Shown here: piece by piece, positions 30,543-39,699 of the stretch
Numbering within the stretch: the first letter of the stretch is position 1
How the letters are laid out: each line of letters opens with the position of its first letter
Source: an uncultured bacterium
GTDB taxonomy: Bacteria > Fidelibacterota > Marinisomatia > Marinisomatales > Marinisomataceae
DNA length: 64,000 bases
NCBI GenBank assembly: GCA_943841495.1
Contig: CALSYL010000004.1
Span: 109,592-173,591 of the forward strand
Direction of reading: 5' to 3'
The notes under the pieces: model-generated
Databases searched by the model: none
What the model saw: the letters and a program-made list of their open reading frames with translations, nothing else
What the model was told of the DNA's origin: nothing
Program-made: the position numbers and the translations under genes

Positions 30543-32165
30543 TTACATTCTATCTGGTGCGCTAATCCCTAAAATAGATAATCCATTTTTTAAAATAATT
30601 TGAGTCGCTTCGCACAACTGCTTCCTTGCAAATGAAGTGTTGATATCATCATGATTAATAACCTTATGATTACCGTAAAATTTATGATAGGCAGCTGCAA
30701 CCTCTTCCAAGTATGTTGCTAGCTTTCTTGGCTCTAAGCTTTCAGAGACTTCGTCCATTTTTTGTGGAAATTTTGATAATAATTTAATAAGAGAAATTTC
30801 ATCTTTTTCATTAAGCTTGCTTAAGTCAATTTTAGGATTTTCATTTATTTCTTTTTGATATCTTATAAGCAAGTTTGAGATTCTTGCATTAGCATATTGT
30901 AGATAATAAACTGGATTTTTTTCAGATTCATCTTTCGCTAAATCTAAATCAAAATCTAAATGACTATTTGCACCACGCATAATAAAAAAATATCTAATAA
31001 CATCTGAATTTAGTTCATCATGTAATTCATCTAATGTTATAAAATTCGCTTTTCGTGTTGACATTTTTACAATTTCACCACCTTTTTTAATTGTAACAAA
31101 TTGGTGTATAACTACTTTAATATGATCTGTTTTTTTATCTAAACACTTGAGACCTAAAATGACATCTGGATAAGTGTCTATATGATCAGCTCCAAATACA
31201 TCAACAATTAAATCAAACCCCCTATCTACTTTGTCTGCATGATAGGCAATATCTGGTAATCTGTAAGTAGGCTCTCCTGAACTTTTTACTAAGACCTTAT
31301 CTTCTTCTTTTCCCAGCTCAGATGTTTTAAACCATATAGCTCCGTCTTTCTTATAAGACAGATTTTTTTCTTCAAGGATAGATAAAACATTGTCAATAGA
31401 TCCGTTTTTATAATAAGCACCCTCTTTTGAAAAGACATCAAACTTGATACCAAGATTTTTTAATGAACTTTCAATATCCTTAAAAATTTCTTTTTCTGTA
31501 AATGTTCTAAAAATAGTATCATCTTTAGTCAAATCTTTGCCATATTTGTCAATAATTTTATCTGCTATCTCATCAAGGTATCCACCAATATATCCATTTT
31601 CAGGTTCATCAAATGCAACTCCAACTTTTGATGCATATTTTGCATAACATGATTCTGATAAAATGCGCATTTGCTTACCTGCATCATTGTAGTAGTATTC
31701 TCTTGTTACATCATAACCTTGCCAGGATAATATGCTAGAAATCATATCTCCTAATATTGCTTGTCTTCCATGCCCAACAGTGAGAGGTCCAGTTGGATTA
31801 CAGCTTACAAATTCAACATTTGCTTTCTGATTAAGCTTTTTTTGCTTACCAAATAATTCTTTTTCAGCAATGATTTGTCTAAGAATTTGAATGTAGTATT
31901 TGTTTGATATATGAAAATTAACAAAACCAGGTTTTGAAGCGCTTAGGTCAAAAATTTCTTTTTTGTTATTATGATGATTTGTTATTTCTTCAGCTATTTC
32001 TAAGGGGGACTTTTTTAATAGTTTTGTAAGTTTCAATGCTATATTTGAGCTATAATCTCCAAACCCTTTTTGCGTGTTTGGATTAATACTCCAATCATTA
32101 AACTCAATTTTATTTACATTTAAGTAGTCTTGAATAAAATTTTTCATTAAATCGTGCAATGTCAT
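30543..32165 (-). CDS. argS: Arginyl-tRNA synthetase
   Basis: Class I synthetase charging tRNA-Arg. The Add-1 N-domain (about 1-85) is followed by the HIGH-type motif in NPTGPLTVGHGRQAILGD, the KMSK-type loop in EIVKMSTRKANFITLDEL, and the helical anticodon domain (about 415-540) with YLQYANARISNLLIRYQ. The length of 540 is normal for the bacterial short form. Its ATG overlaps the stop of rsfS by 4 bp, making it part of a six-gene overlapping operon. Confidence 0.96.
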   Translation of the reverse strand: MTLHDLMKNFIQDYLNVNKIEFNDWSINPNTQKGFGDYSSNIALKLTKLLKKSPLEIAEEITNHHNNKKEIFDLSASKPGFVNFHISNKYYIQILRQIIAEKELFGKQKKLNQKANVEFVSCNPTGPLTVGHGRQAILGDMISSILSWQGYDVTREYYYNDAGKQMRILSESCYAKYASKVGVAFDEPENGYIGGYLDEIADKIIDKYGKDLTKDDTIFRTFTEKEIFKDIESSLKNLGIKFDVFSKEGAYYKNGSIDNVLSILEEKNLSYKKDGAIWFKTSELGKEEDKVLVKSSGEPTYRLPDIAYHADKVDRGFDLIVDVFGADHIDTYPDVILGLKCLDKKTDHIKVVIHQFVTIKKGGEIVKMSTRKANFITLDELHDELNSDVIRYFFIMRGANSHLDFDLDLAKDESEKNPVYYLQYANARISNLLIRYQKEINENPKIDLSKLNEKDEISLIKLLSKFPQKMDEVSESLEPRKLATYLEEVAAAYHKFYGNHKVINHDDINTSFARKQLCEATQIILKNGLSILGISAPDRM

Positions 32166-32491
32166 ATCTTAACGACCTTTGCATCAAACCAAATTCTTTC
32201 AAGATCATAATATTGACGTGTTTCCTCTAAAAAAATATGTACTACTATATCTACATAATCTAATATAATCCAAGTTCCATTTTCATACCCTTCTGTTTTC
32301 CAAGGGTGTTCATTTATATTGTCTTTAATATTGTCTGCAATAGCCTTTACCTGTATAAGATTTGAGGCAGAACAAACGACAAAATATTCTGATAGAGAGG
32401 TAATGTTTGATACATCCATAGCTACAATATTTTCAGCTTTTTTATCGTCAGAAAGGGAAACAATTTTTTTCAGTAATTTTTTTGCGCTCAT
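32162..32491 (-). CDS. rsfS: Ribosome silencing factor RsfS (Iojap family)
   Basis: Binds ribosomal protein L14 and blocks subunit joining when nutrients are scarce. The 109 residues show the DUF143 pattern: VAMDVSNITSLSEYFVVCSASNLIQVKAIAD, noted here in part, then PWKTEGYENGTWIILDYVDIVVHIFLEETRQYYDLERIW, whose W-x-LxDYGD-like centre is typical. It is near the usual 105-120 residues. It overlaps both the LytR_C gene and argS by 4 bp. Confidence 0.93.
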   Translation of the reverse strand: MSAKKLLKKIVSLSDDKKAENIVAMDVSNITSLSEYFVVCSASNLIQVKAIADNIKDNINEHPWKTEGYENGTWIILDYVDIVVHIFLEETRQYYDLERIWFDAKVVKI

Positions 32492-32967
32492 TGATTCAAG
32501 TTTAGAAACTCTTGATAGTCTTTCCCAATAATTATTTGAATATCTTCATTTGGATTGGTTGTTGCATCAAATTCAACATTTCCTGCATTGATATTTGTCC
32601 CTAATATCGTTAATAGATTTTCAATATTGGGGTTATCTTTGCTTAGAATGACAATAGTTGTCATTGAATAATTGAAATTATCTGCATTTTCTATTCTTGT
32701 TACTTGAAGACCATATCTATTTGTTAAAATATTTCCATAAGCATTTCCAACACCACTAACTCCGCAACCATTAAGAACAGCAACTTGAAGAGTTTGCGAT
32801 GAATAGTTCTCGAACAGTTTAATTTTATTATTTTTAATTACCAATGAATCCGAAATAACAATATTGTTAGAAGATGAATTTTGATTAATAAAGGCATTGA
32901 AAGACCAAGCAAATAAGGCAATTACAGTTAATAGTAATCCTATGATAGTATTAAGTAGATAGCTCAA
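32488..32967 (-). CDS. LytR C-terminal-domain (LytR_C) envelope protein
   Basis: A 159-residue protein with one N-terminal membrane segment (about 5-27) and an extracytoplasmic LytR_C domain. The domain motif is visible: LQVAVLNGCGVSGVGNAYGNILTNRYGLQVTRIENADNFNY (about 80-120), with the VxVLNG-G start, then TTIVILSKD and IQIIIGKD near the C-terminus. Its biochemical role is not established. Adjacent to rsfS it follows the common gene order LytR_C-rsfS. It overlaps its neighbours by 4 bp on both sides. Confidence 0.85.
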   Translation of the reverse strand: MSYLLNTIIGLLLTVIALFAWSFNAFINQNSSSNNIVISDSLVIKNNKIKLFENYSSQTLQVAVLNGCGVSGVGNAYGNILTNRYGLQVTRIENADNFNYSMTTIVILSKDNPNIENLLTILGTNINAGNVEFDATTNPNEDIQIIIGKDYQEFLNLNQ

Positions 32968-33686
32968 GATTCCAGTTCCTGTAACTGATCTAAGGTATTT
33001 ACACCTATTATTTCTTCTGAATTATCAATTTTTATGGCTTTAATTTCCATGCTAGATTTGGCCAGTTCAACTGCATCAGTAAGATAGTATTCTTTAGAAG
33101 CATTATTTGTTTTTATACTATTTAAAATTTCAAAAATTTGTGGAATTTGAAAAATAAAAATCCCAGTATTTATTTCTTTTATTAAGCGCTGTTCGTTTGA
33201 GCAATCTTTTTCCTCAATTATTTTACTTATACTACCTGAACTATTTTTTATTATTCTTCCATAGCCAGTCGGATTATCAAGGTCTGCAGTAATTAGGGTG
33301 ATACCACGATTATTTTCGATGTGGTTATGAATAATTGGAAGGAGAGTTGATGCTTTAATATTTGGAACATCTCCATATAAAATTAATATATGGCCACTTT
33401 TATTTTTTAATAAATCTTCAGTTTGCAATACTGCATGGCCGGTACCTAGCTGTTCCATTTGAGTGGCGTATTTTAGATTACTTCTCTTGTTAGTATGTGA
33501 AATAACTTGTTCCTTTTTAAATCCAACAACTAATATTGTTTCAATTGGATTCAATAATTCACTTTCATTTAACACATAGTCTATGAGCGGGTAACCCTGC
33601 AAGCTATGAAGGACTTTCGGCAAATCAGAGTTCATTCTAGTTCCTTTGCCTGCGGCCAAAACAACAATTCTTAATTCTTTATTCAT
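32964..33686 (-). CDS. GlmU-like nucleotidyltransferase (uridyltransferase domain only)
   Basis: Resembles the N-terminal uridyltransferase half of GlmU, which makes UDP-GlcNAc. The pyrophosphorylase signature LAAGKGTRMNSDLPKVLH occupies about 10-27, with QLGTGHAV, LYGDVPNI (metal Asp), GYGRII and KEINTGIFIF further on. At 240 residues it stops where GlmU's left-handed beta-helix acetyltransferase domain would begin. It may therefore need a separate acetyltransferase or act on another sugar phosphate. It overlaps mnmA by 8 bp and the LytR_C gene by 4 bp. Confidence 0.85.
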   Translation of the reverse strand: MNKELRIVVLAAGKGTRMNSDLPKVLHSLQGYPLIDYVLNESELLNPIETILVVGFKKEQVISHTNKRSNLKYATQMEQLGTGHAVLQTEDLLKNKSGHILILYGDVPNIKASTLLPIIHNHIENNRGITLITADLDNPTGYGRIIKNSSGSISKIIEEKDCSNEQRLIKEINTGIFIFQIPQIFEILNSIKTNNASKEYYLTDAVELAKSSMEIKAIKIDNSEEIIGVNTLDQLQELES

Positions 33687-34791
33687 AAATTTCCTTTTCT
33701 AAGTAGGGAATATTTCGTTTTTTAATAATGCCTCCCCCAAAACATAAACCAGATTCTTCATACAATACAATTGATTGACCTTTGGTAATTGCTTTAATTT
33801 TTTTATCAAATTTAATATAACATTGGTCATCATTTAATGATATTATTTGGCAAGAATGATCATTGTCGCGGTATCGAACTTTTGCAAAGCATGGCATAGG
33901 TAACTTGCTTTTGATATTTTCATTCAAAAAAATATTTACTGCAACTAATTCATCAGAAAATAAAGCAGGATGTTCACCTCCTTGAGCGACATAAATGATA
34001 TTTTTATCTATATTTTTTTTTACTACATACCATGGCTTATCAAATGCAGATTTTTTCGCACCTATTCCCAAACCTTTACGCTGTCCAACTGTAAAGAACA
34101 TATGTCCATTATGCTTGCCCACAAGAGTACCATCAAGAGAAATAATATCACCTTCTTTTTTATCAATAAACTGTTCTAAGAAGGTATTATACTGTCTGTC
34201 ACCAATAAAGCATATTCCAGTACTATCTTTCTTTTTTGCATTTACTAATTTATTTTTTTCAGCTATTTCTCTAACTTCGTTCTTATAGAGATTACCTAAA
34301 GGAAACTCAATATTTTTTAAGACTTTATCGCTCAATTGGTATAAAAAATATGATTGATCTTTGGTTAAATCTTTAGCCTTGCCGATAAAAAACTTATCAT
34401 CTTTCATTAATACTTTTGCATAATGGCCTGAGGCAATTTTTTTGGCACCAATTTTCTTAGCATATTTTTCAAAGACATCAAATTTAATCTCTTTATTACA
34501 CAATACGTCTGGGTTTGGAGTTAGTCCCAGCTCATGGTCTTTTAAGAATTGACTAAAAACTCTCTCTTTGTATTCTTTGGTATAGTTAATTTTAGTAAGA
34601 GGTATGTTTAAGGTAGCACACACGCTTGCAGCATCTGCATAATCATCTTCAGCACTACAGATAGCATTTTTGTCATCCCAGTTTTTCATAAAGATTCCAT
34701 GTACTTCGTATCCTTTTTGCTGAAGAAGTAGTGCTGCAACAGAACTATCAACTCCTCCACTAATGCCTAATACTATTTTTTCTTTTTTCAT
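33679..34791 (-). CDS. mnmA: tRNA-specific 2-thiouridylase
   Basis: Thiolates U34 of tRNA-Lys, -Glu and -Gln. The PP-loop GISGGVDSSVAALLL is at about 9-23, the catalytic cysteines lie in NPDVLCNKEIKF and STGICFIGDR, and the C-terminal OB-like region contains FTVGQRKGLGIGAKKSAFDKPWYV. Length 370 is normal. It is the first gene of the - strand operon; the ATG lies only 3 bp from the nearest start on the + strand, so a divergent promoter must sit within one of the two genes or the kinase starts further in. The tRNA-Lys(UUU) in this window is an expected substrate. Confidence 0.96.
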   Translation of the reverse strand: MKKEKIVLGISGGVDSSVAALLLQQKGYEVHGIFMKNWDDKNAICSAEDDYADAASVCATLNIPLTKINYTKEYKERVFSQFLKDHELGLTPNPDVLCNKEIKFDVFEKYAKKIGAKKIASGHYAKVLMKDDKFFIGKAKDLTKDQSYFLYQLSDKVLKNIEFPLGNLYKNEVREIAEKNKLVNAKKKDSTGICFIGDRQYNTFLEQFIDKKEGDIISLDGTLVGKHNGHMFFTVGQRKGLGIGAKKSAFDKPWYVVKKNIDKNIIYVAQGGEHPALFSDELVAVNIFLNENIKSKLPMPCFAKVRYRDNDHSCQIISLNDDQCYIKFDKKIKAITKGQSIVLYEESGLCFGGGIIKKRNIPYLEKEIYE

Positions 34792-34794
34792 TTA

Positions 34795-35735
34795 ATGATC
34801 ATGTTTATCTTAATGAAAATATTTATGACTTCAAATCACTCACATAAAGCCATTGTTTTTGGATCAATAAGCATTGATAAAATTGTTAATAAACATGGTT
34901 CATTCCCAAATGTATTAGGCGGATCTGCAGCTTATGCACTTTTAGCTAACAAACAAAAAACATGCGAACTTGTTGGTGTGGTAGGAAATGATTTTACGGA
35001 CAATCATTTTGATTTATTATCAAACCATTCAATTTCTACAAAATCATTAACTCGTGCGAACGGTAATACATTTTGTTGGGGAGGAAAATATGAAGATGAT
35101 TTCAGTTCTAGACAAACATTATATGTAGATCCTGGAGTTTCTGAAACATATGTACCTAACCTTTCGCACGAATCAAAAAATTCTTCTTACTTAATGTTGG
35201 GCAATACAGCACCGCATTTACAAATTCAATTATTAAATCAGATGGAGAGTAAGCCATATATAATGTTAGACACATTTAAGCTCTATATCGATATAGCAAA
35301 TAAAGAATTAAAAGACTTAATTAAAAAAGTAGACTTATTTTGTATCAACTTTAATGAAGCCATTGCTTTGACCGAGCAAGATGGGAGCAATGTATCTAGA
35401 AATGGCCAATGCTATTTTGGATCTTGGGCCGAAAAGTTTAATAATTAAAGATGGCGAAAAGGGCTCAACATACTTCGATCGCAAGTAATAATGTATTTAA
35501 AATGAAGGCTTATCCCCTAAAAGAGGTGATAGATACAACTGGAGCAGGAGATGCATATCTTGGAGGGATTTTGATGGGGAAAGTTCAAGGAATGCATATA
35601 TTTGATGCAATGAAAGTTGGAGCAGTAATGGCTTCATTTTGCATTGAAGGTGTAGGAGTAGAAGGTCTGTTGAACGTTTCAAAAGAATCTTTTCAGAAAA
35701 GACTTAAATGGATGCAAGCAAACCATACTGCTTGA
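34795..35735 (+). CDS. PfkB-family carbohydrate/nucleoside kinase (two apparent 1-base frameshifts)
   Basis: Ribokinase-like kinase. The first frame (34795-35448) carries VFGSISIDKIV, the glycine-rich NVLGGSAAYALLA and FCINFNEAIALT. The middle stretch (about 35402-35479) reads in another frame as MANAILDLGPKSLIIKDGEK, followed by GSTYFD, the expected continuation. The last frame (to 35735) carries DTTGAGDAYLGG with the catalytic Asp. Both shifts are single extra bases, near 35400 (an A run) and near 35480 (C before GCA). The true start is probably ATG 34813 or 34825. With both bases removed all family motifs are present, so the gene may be intact in the living cell. Substrate unknown. Confidence 0.75.
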
Positions 35736-35789
35736 AAACTCATTATAATAATACTAACTTGCTAAGCAAACATAAGGAGAATGAATAGC

Positions 35790-36890
35790 ATGACTTATTT
35801 TAAAAATTTTATTGTGACAGCAGTTTTTATTTCAACATTATTTGCTGGACAAGCTTTAGAATCTGCAAAAATTTATATTAAAGACAAAGATTGGGATAAA
35901 GCAGCAGAAAAATTAATTGAAGCGTTAGATCATCCTAAAGATAGATGGGAAGCCGCATTTCATTTGGGAGATAAAATATATCCAAGAAAACAAGATTGGG
36001 TGTCCGTTAGAAAATATATGGATATTGCTTCAACTGCTCAAAAAAGTCTTAAGATTAGACCTACAAGGAACGATAAAAGAATTCCAATAGATCAAGCAAT
36101 TACTGCATCCATAACAAAAAGTTATAATTTGATTTATTACAAGGCGTCAGGCTACCTGCAATTGCTTAACAGAGCAAGTAGTGTAGAACAAAGAAATGCA
36201 CTTATTGATCAGGCTATTCAAACATCTATGAATGCAAAAGATTTAGATCCAGGGCAACCAGGGTCTTATGCACTTATTGCTCTTTATTCCTCAGTAAAAG
36301 GAGATAAAGAAACTACTATTAAGTATCTTGATATGGGTCTTGCATTAAAAGATATTCCAGAAGAAACAAAGATTGCGTTGCTAGTAAGCGCAGGACAGAG
36401 TGTGGTAAGATTGGGAGAGTTTGAGAAGGGTTTAGGTTATTACGAAAAAGCACTTGAGATTCAACCAAATGAGCCAACAGCACTAAAAAGTTTAGGTGCA
36501 CTATATCTTGCACAAGATAACTTTGAATCTGCTCTTGCAAATTTAGACAAAGCAATCGAAATGACTTCTGATGACAAAGATTTAGTTGATTTATTTTTTA
36601 ATAGAGGATTAGTCTATCTAAAAATGGATAATTTTGAAGAAGCAGAATATAATTTTGAAGAAGCTTATTTCTTAGCCCCCGATGATACAGAAGCATTGCT
36701 AGGTTTGGCAAAGGCTTTAGAGCAGGCAGAAAGATGGAGAAAAGCAAGAAATTACTATATGGAGCTAATAGAAAAAGATCCAAACGATGCACAATATTAT
36801 TATGGTGTATACAGAACATATTTTGGCGAAGGTAGACTTGAAGATGCTCAAGAATATCTTAACAAAGCAACTGCGCTAAGAGGAAGCTAA
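35790..36890 (+). CDS. Secreted TPR-repeat protein
   Basis: A signal peptide (MTYFKNFIVTAVFISTLFAG) and at least five TPR units: near 65-100, 155-190, 195-230 (GEFEKGLGYYEKALEIQP), 230-265 (NFESALANLDKAIEM), 270-300 (NFEEAEYNFEEAYFLAP) and 300-335 (RWRKARNYYMELIEKDP). I choose the ATG at 35790 because GGAG at 35776-35779 is 10 nt upstream; the ATG at 35781 directly abuts it. Such proteins organise envelope complexes, but the partner is unknown. It ends convergent with, and touching, the next gene. Confidence 0.85.
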   Translation: MTYFKNFIVTAVFISTLFAGQALESAKIYIKDKDWDKAAEKLIEALDHPKDRWEAAFHLGDKIYPRKQDWVSVRKYMDIASTAQKSLKIRPTRNDKRIPIDQAITASITKSYNLIYYKASGYLQLLNRASSVEQRNALIDQAIQTSMNAKDLDPGQPGSYALIALYSSVKGDKETTIKYLDMGLALKDIPEETKIALLVSAGQSVVRLGEFEKGLGYYEKALEIQPNEPTALKSLGALYLAQDNFESALANLDKAIEMTSDDKDLVDLFFNRGLVYLKMDNFEEAEYNFEEAYFLAPDDTEALLGLAKALEQAERWRKARNYYMELIEKDPNDAQYYYGVYRTYFGEGRLEDAQEYLNKATALRGS

Positions 36891-37852
36891 TAAAGAATAA
36901 GACCAAGATTTTCTTGGTAAAAACTCTTTACTGATCTTTCAAGTATTACAGCTAATGCTCTATAAGCATTAGCATTATCTCTAAATCCAGCAAATGGGGT
37001 TGCTATGTCAATTGCATTAATGTTTGTTCCATTATGGCTGCCATATTGAGTCAATGTATATCCTCCAGACATATAATCTGCTCCATTCACATTAGGATTA
37101 TCAAGAGTAGGCACAGCATTAAATTGATAGTTTGTGTCATTGCTGTTATAGCTATCGCCCACAATTAAGTTTCCAAGACTATTGTATCCTCGAATAACTT
37201 CAGAAAAAGTAGACGATGAAAGATTTGCTAATTGAGCAACACTTGATTCGTTGCGGTAAGAATTTAGTTGTAAATCTGTTTGACTCAAATTGCTCTCAGT
37301 TAATAGATATCCCAGTTCAACACGTTGGTTTGAATGATTATGTTCAATAAGATTAAGTAAAACTCCTGATTCAAAATTCGCTTCGACACTATCTATTGCT
37401 GTTTGCAAAAAGCTGTGATAAGTACCATAAGTTAAGTTGGCATATGAATTCCCTTGTGCACCATCCATTTGATTCAAATCAGGGTCTAATTTTGCTCTAC
37501 TTACATTATTATAAATTATATGGGGATATAAGCCATTAGAGTTTTGGTAATAAAAATATGCAAATTGTTCTGCTACTTTTCGAGAATCTACAGCTCTAGC
37601 TGTTTCTCCAGTACGATCTGGGAAAGTAGCGGGAGATAATGTTCCGTCGTGCGGAACAGTAATAATAATTGGAGTATTCCCAACACGGTATGATACATAC
37701 CCTTGACTATCTGTTACTATTTCTCCAGGAGTATAAATTACATCCGGAGTAGGTAGAACTGACTGTGTTGCACGACCAGAATCTCCTCCACAACCAACAA
37801 TAAAAAATAGTAGTAATATGTTAATCTTAGTAAGTAATTGCTTCATTTCCAT
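36887..37852 (-). CDS. N-formylglutamate amidohydrolase-like lipoprotein
   Basis: A lipoprotein signal (MEMKQLLTK then a hydrophobic run to FIVGCGGD, Cys21) precedes a domain with IIITVPHDGTLSP, SRAKLDPDLNQ, LIEHNHSNQ and a Gly/Asn-rich C-terminal part. The VPH-G and R-K-D-N arrangement recalls the N-formylglutamate amidohydrolase (FGase) superfamily, zinc enzymes that deformylate or hydrolyse acyl-glutamate compounds. The ATG at 37852 is chosen because AGAGGA lies 7 nt upstream; longer frames overlap ggt without a ribosome binding site. It overlaps the end of ggt by 26 bp, so the two are coupled. Family call moderate, substrate unknown. Confidence 0.6.
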   Translation of the reverse strand: MEMKQLLTKINILLLFFIVGCGGDSGRATQSVLPTPDVIYTPGEIVTDSQGYVSYRVGNTPIIITVPHDGTLSPATFPDRTGETARAVDSRKVAEQFAYFYYQNSNGLYPHIIYNNVSRAKLDPDLNQMDGAQGNSYANLTYGTYHSFLQTAIDSVEANFESGVLLNLIEHNHSNQRVELGYLLTESNLSQTDLQLNSYRNESSVAQLANLSSSTFSEVIRGYNSLGNLIVGDSYNSNDTNYQFNAVPTLDNPNVNGADYMSGGYTLTQYGSHNGTNINAIDIATPFAGFRDNANAYRALAVILERSVKSFYQENLGLILY

Positions 37853-39620
37853 TTTGTGTTCCTCTTTTATCTGCACCCGAAATAAATGAACCATCTTTTC
37901 GTTGAATTCCATGTGTTCTTGCTAGATAAAAATTACCCGGCAGATTCTTGGATTCATAAAATGCATGATTTAATAATTTTAATTCATCAATTTGATTTTG
38001 ATCTAATGCGTCTTTTTCAAAAAAAATAAAATCAGGTAACCATTGTGAATGAGTTCTTGGAGTATCAATAGCTTCCTGTATATTTAAGTCATGATCTAAT
38101 ACACTAATAATAATTTGCAATACTGCTGTTATGATACGAGATCCTCCTGCAGCTCCAACCGTAAGTATTGATTGACCATTTTTATCAACTACTAAAGTAG
38201 GGGACATAGAACTCAAAGGGCGTTTATGAGGTTGAATAGCATTTGCTTCTCCACCAATTAAACCAAATGCATTAGGCACATTAGGTTTTGCAGAAAAATC
38301 GTCCATTTCATTATTAAGTAAAAAGCCTGCATTATCTACAATTTTTTTATTTCCATAGCTGAAGTTTATTGTAGTAGTAATACCAGCAGTGTTTCCATCT
38401 TTATCCATAACAGAATAATGAGTTGTTTCTACGCTTTCTTTTTTTGTGGTTCCAGCAGCAATACTAGTACTTGGTGTTGCTTGCGAAAGAGAGATGAGAC
38501 TAAGCCTTTCCAATGCATAATCTTTTGAAGTAAGCATATCAATCGGATTATTCCAAAAGTCGGGGTCACCTAAATGTACTGCTCTATCAGCGTATGCCAA
38601 TCTTTGAATTTCTGTCAATAGATGAACAAATTCTGTAGAATTTCTTTTTATGTTTTGAATATCAAAGTTTTCTAACATATTAAGCATTTGAATTAGTAGT
38701 ACTCCACCAGAACTTGGTGGACCCATAGAAACAATAGTATAATCTCTATATGAACCCACTATAGGATTTCGATAAACCGAATCATAATCTTTCAAATCTT
38801 GATAAGACATTAGACCATTATTTAATTTCATTTCATCTATAATGTATTGAGCTGTTTCACCTTCATAAAAACCTTTATTACCACTTTTTGCAATTCTACG
38901 TAAGGTATTTGCTAAATCTTTTTGAATAAATATATCTCCAGGTTTCCATTCATCTATTTCATTTAACATCTTTTCGTATTCTTCTGAGCTCAATTCCCCG
39001 TTTGAAAATTTGCTTTCCAAATCCGTTATGACATTATCATTATTTTTAATAAATAATTTTTTTGAACCCTCATCTTTGATAAAATGACTTTTATTAGTAT
39101 CAAATCCATGTGCAGCTGTTGGTTCAATAGCGAATCCATTATCTGCTAGGTTAATAGCAGGCTGAAGGAGTTCAGTTAAGGTAAATTTTCCAGAACCATA
39201 ATCGTTATAAATTTTAATTAATCCATTAACTGTTCCTGGAACACCAGATGATATATGTGAGAATAATGCAAGATCGCGTACATAATTACCTTCTTCATCT
39301 AAAAACATACTTTCAAAAGAAAGTTTTGGAGCTTTTTCTCTAAAATCTAAACTAACGAGCTCTCCATCAGCAGTTCTAGCAACTAAAAATCCTCCACCTC
39401 CCAGGTTTCCATTAGAAGGGGAAGTAACAGCAAGAGCAAAACCCGTAGCAACAATTGCATCAAAAGCATTTCCGCCCTTTTTTAAAATATCTATTCCAAC
39501 TTGAGATGCTATTCTTGAAGTAGAAGAGACAGCGCCATTTTTATCCATTTTTGGTTGACTGCAACCATGAATAAATAGGACCATTACAAGGATAAAGTTT
39601 ATGATAGATTTGTTGTGCAT
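37827..39620 (-). CDS. ggt: Gamma-glutamyltranspeptidase lipoprotein
   Basis: Self-processing N-terminal nucleophile enzyme that cleaves gamma-glutamyl bonds, for example in glutathione. The lipobox FIHGCSQP (Cys20) anchors it in the envelope. The large-subunit part has GGNAFDAIVAT, PSNGNLGGGGFLV, SSGVPGTVNGL and MGPPSSGGVLL; autocleavage is expected before Thr399 in ETTHYSVMDKDGNTAG, followed by NFSYG and the oxyanion SSMSPT. The length of 597 is typical. It lacks an obvious ribosome binding site. It overlaps the FGase-like gene downstream and lies about 80 bp after the TonB receptor terminator. Confidence 0.95.
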   Translation of the reverse strand: MHNKSIINFILVMVLFIHGCSQPKMDKNGAVSSTSRIASQVGIDILKKGGNAFDAIVATGFALAVTSPSNGNLGGGGFLVARTADGELVSLDFREKAPKLSFESMFLDEEGNYVRDLALFSHISSGVPGTVNGLIKIYNDYGSGKFTLTELLQPAINLADNGFAIEPTAAHGFDTNKSHFIKDEGSKKLFIKNNDNVITDLESKFSNGELSSEEYEKMLNEIDEWKPGDIFIQKDLANTLRRIAKSGNKGFYEGETAQYIIDEMKLNNGLMSYQDLKDYDSVYRNPIVGSYRDYTIVSMGPPSSGGVLLIQMLNMLENFDIQNIKRNSTEFVHLLTEIQRLAYADRAVHLGDPDFWNNPIDMLTSKDYALERLSLISLSQATPSTSIAAGTTKKESVETTHYSVMDKDGNTAGITTTINFSYGNKKIVDNAGFLLNNEMDDFSAKPNVPNAFGLIGGEANAIQPHKRPLSSMSPTLVVDKNGQSILTVGAAGGSRIITAVLQIIISVLDHDLNIQEAIDTPRTHSQWLPDFIFFEKDALDQNQIDELKLLNHAFYESKNLPGNFYLARTHGIQRKDGSFISGADKRGTQNGNEAITY

Positions 39621-39642
39621 TTTTTATTTCATTAAAGATAAT

Positions 39643-39678
39643 AAAAAGCCCCTACAAAAAGTAGAGGCTTTTTATTTT
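39643..39678 (-). terminator. Intrinsic terminator after the TonB-dependent receptor gene
   Basis: On the - strand, AAAAAGCCTCTAC pairs with GTAGGGGCTTTTT around a short T loop and a T-rich tail follows. It separates the receptor transcript from ggt, which must then have its own promoter or depend on read-through. Confidence 0.85.
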
Positions 39679-39699
39679 TTTATAACCGGAGTTATTATG

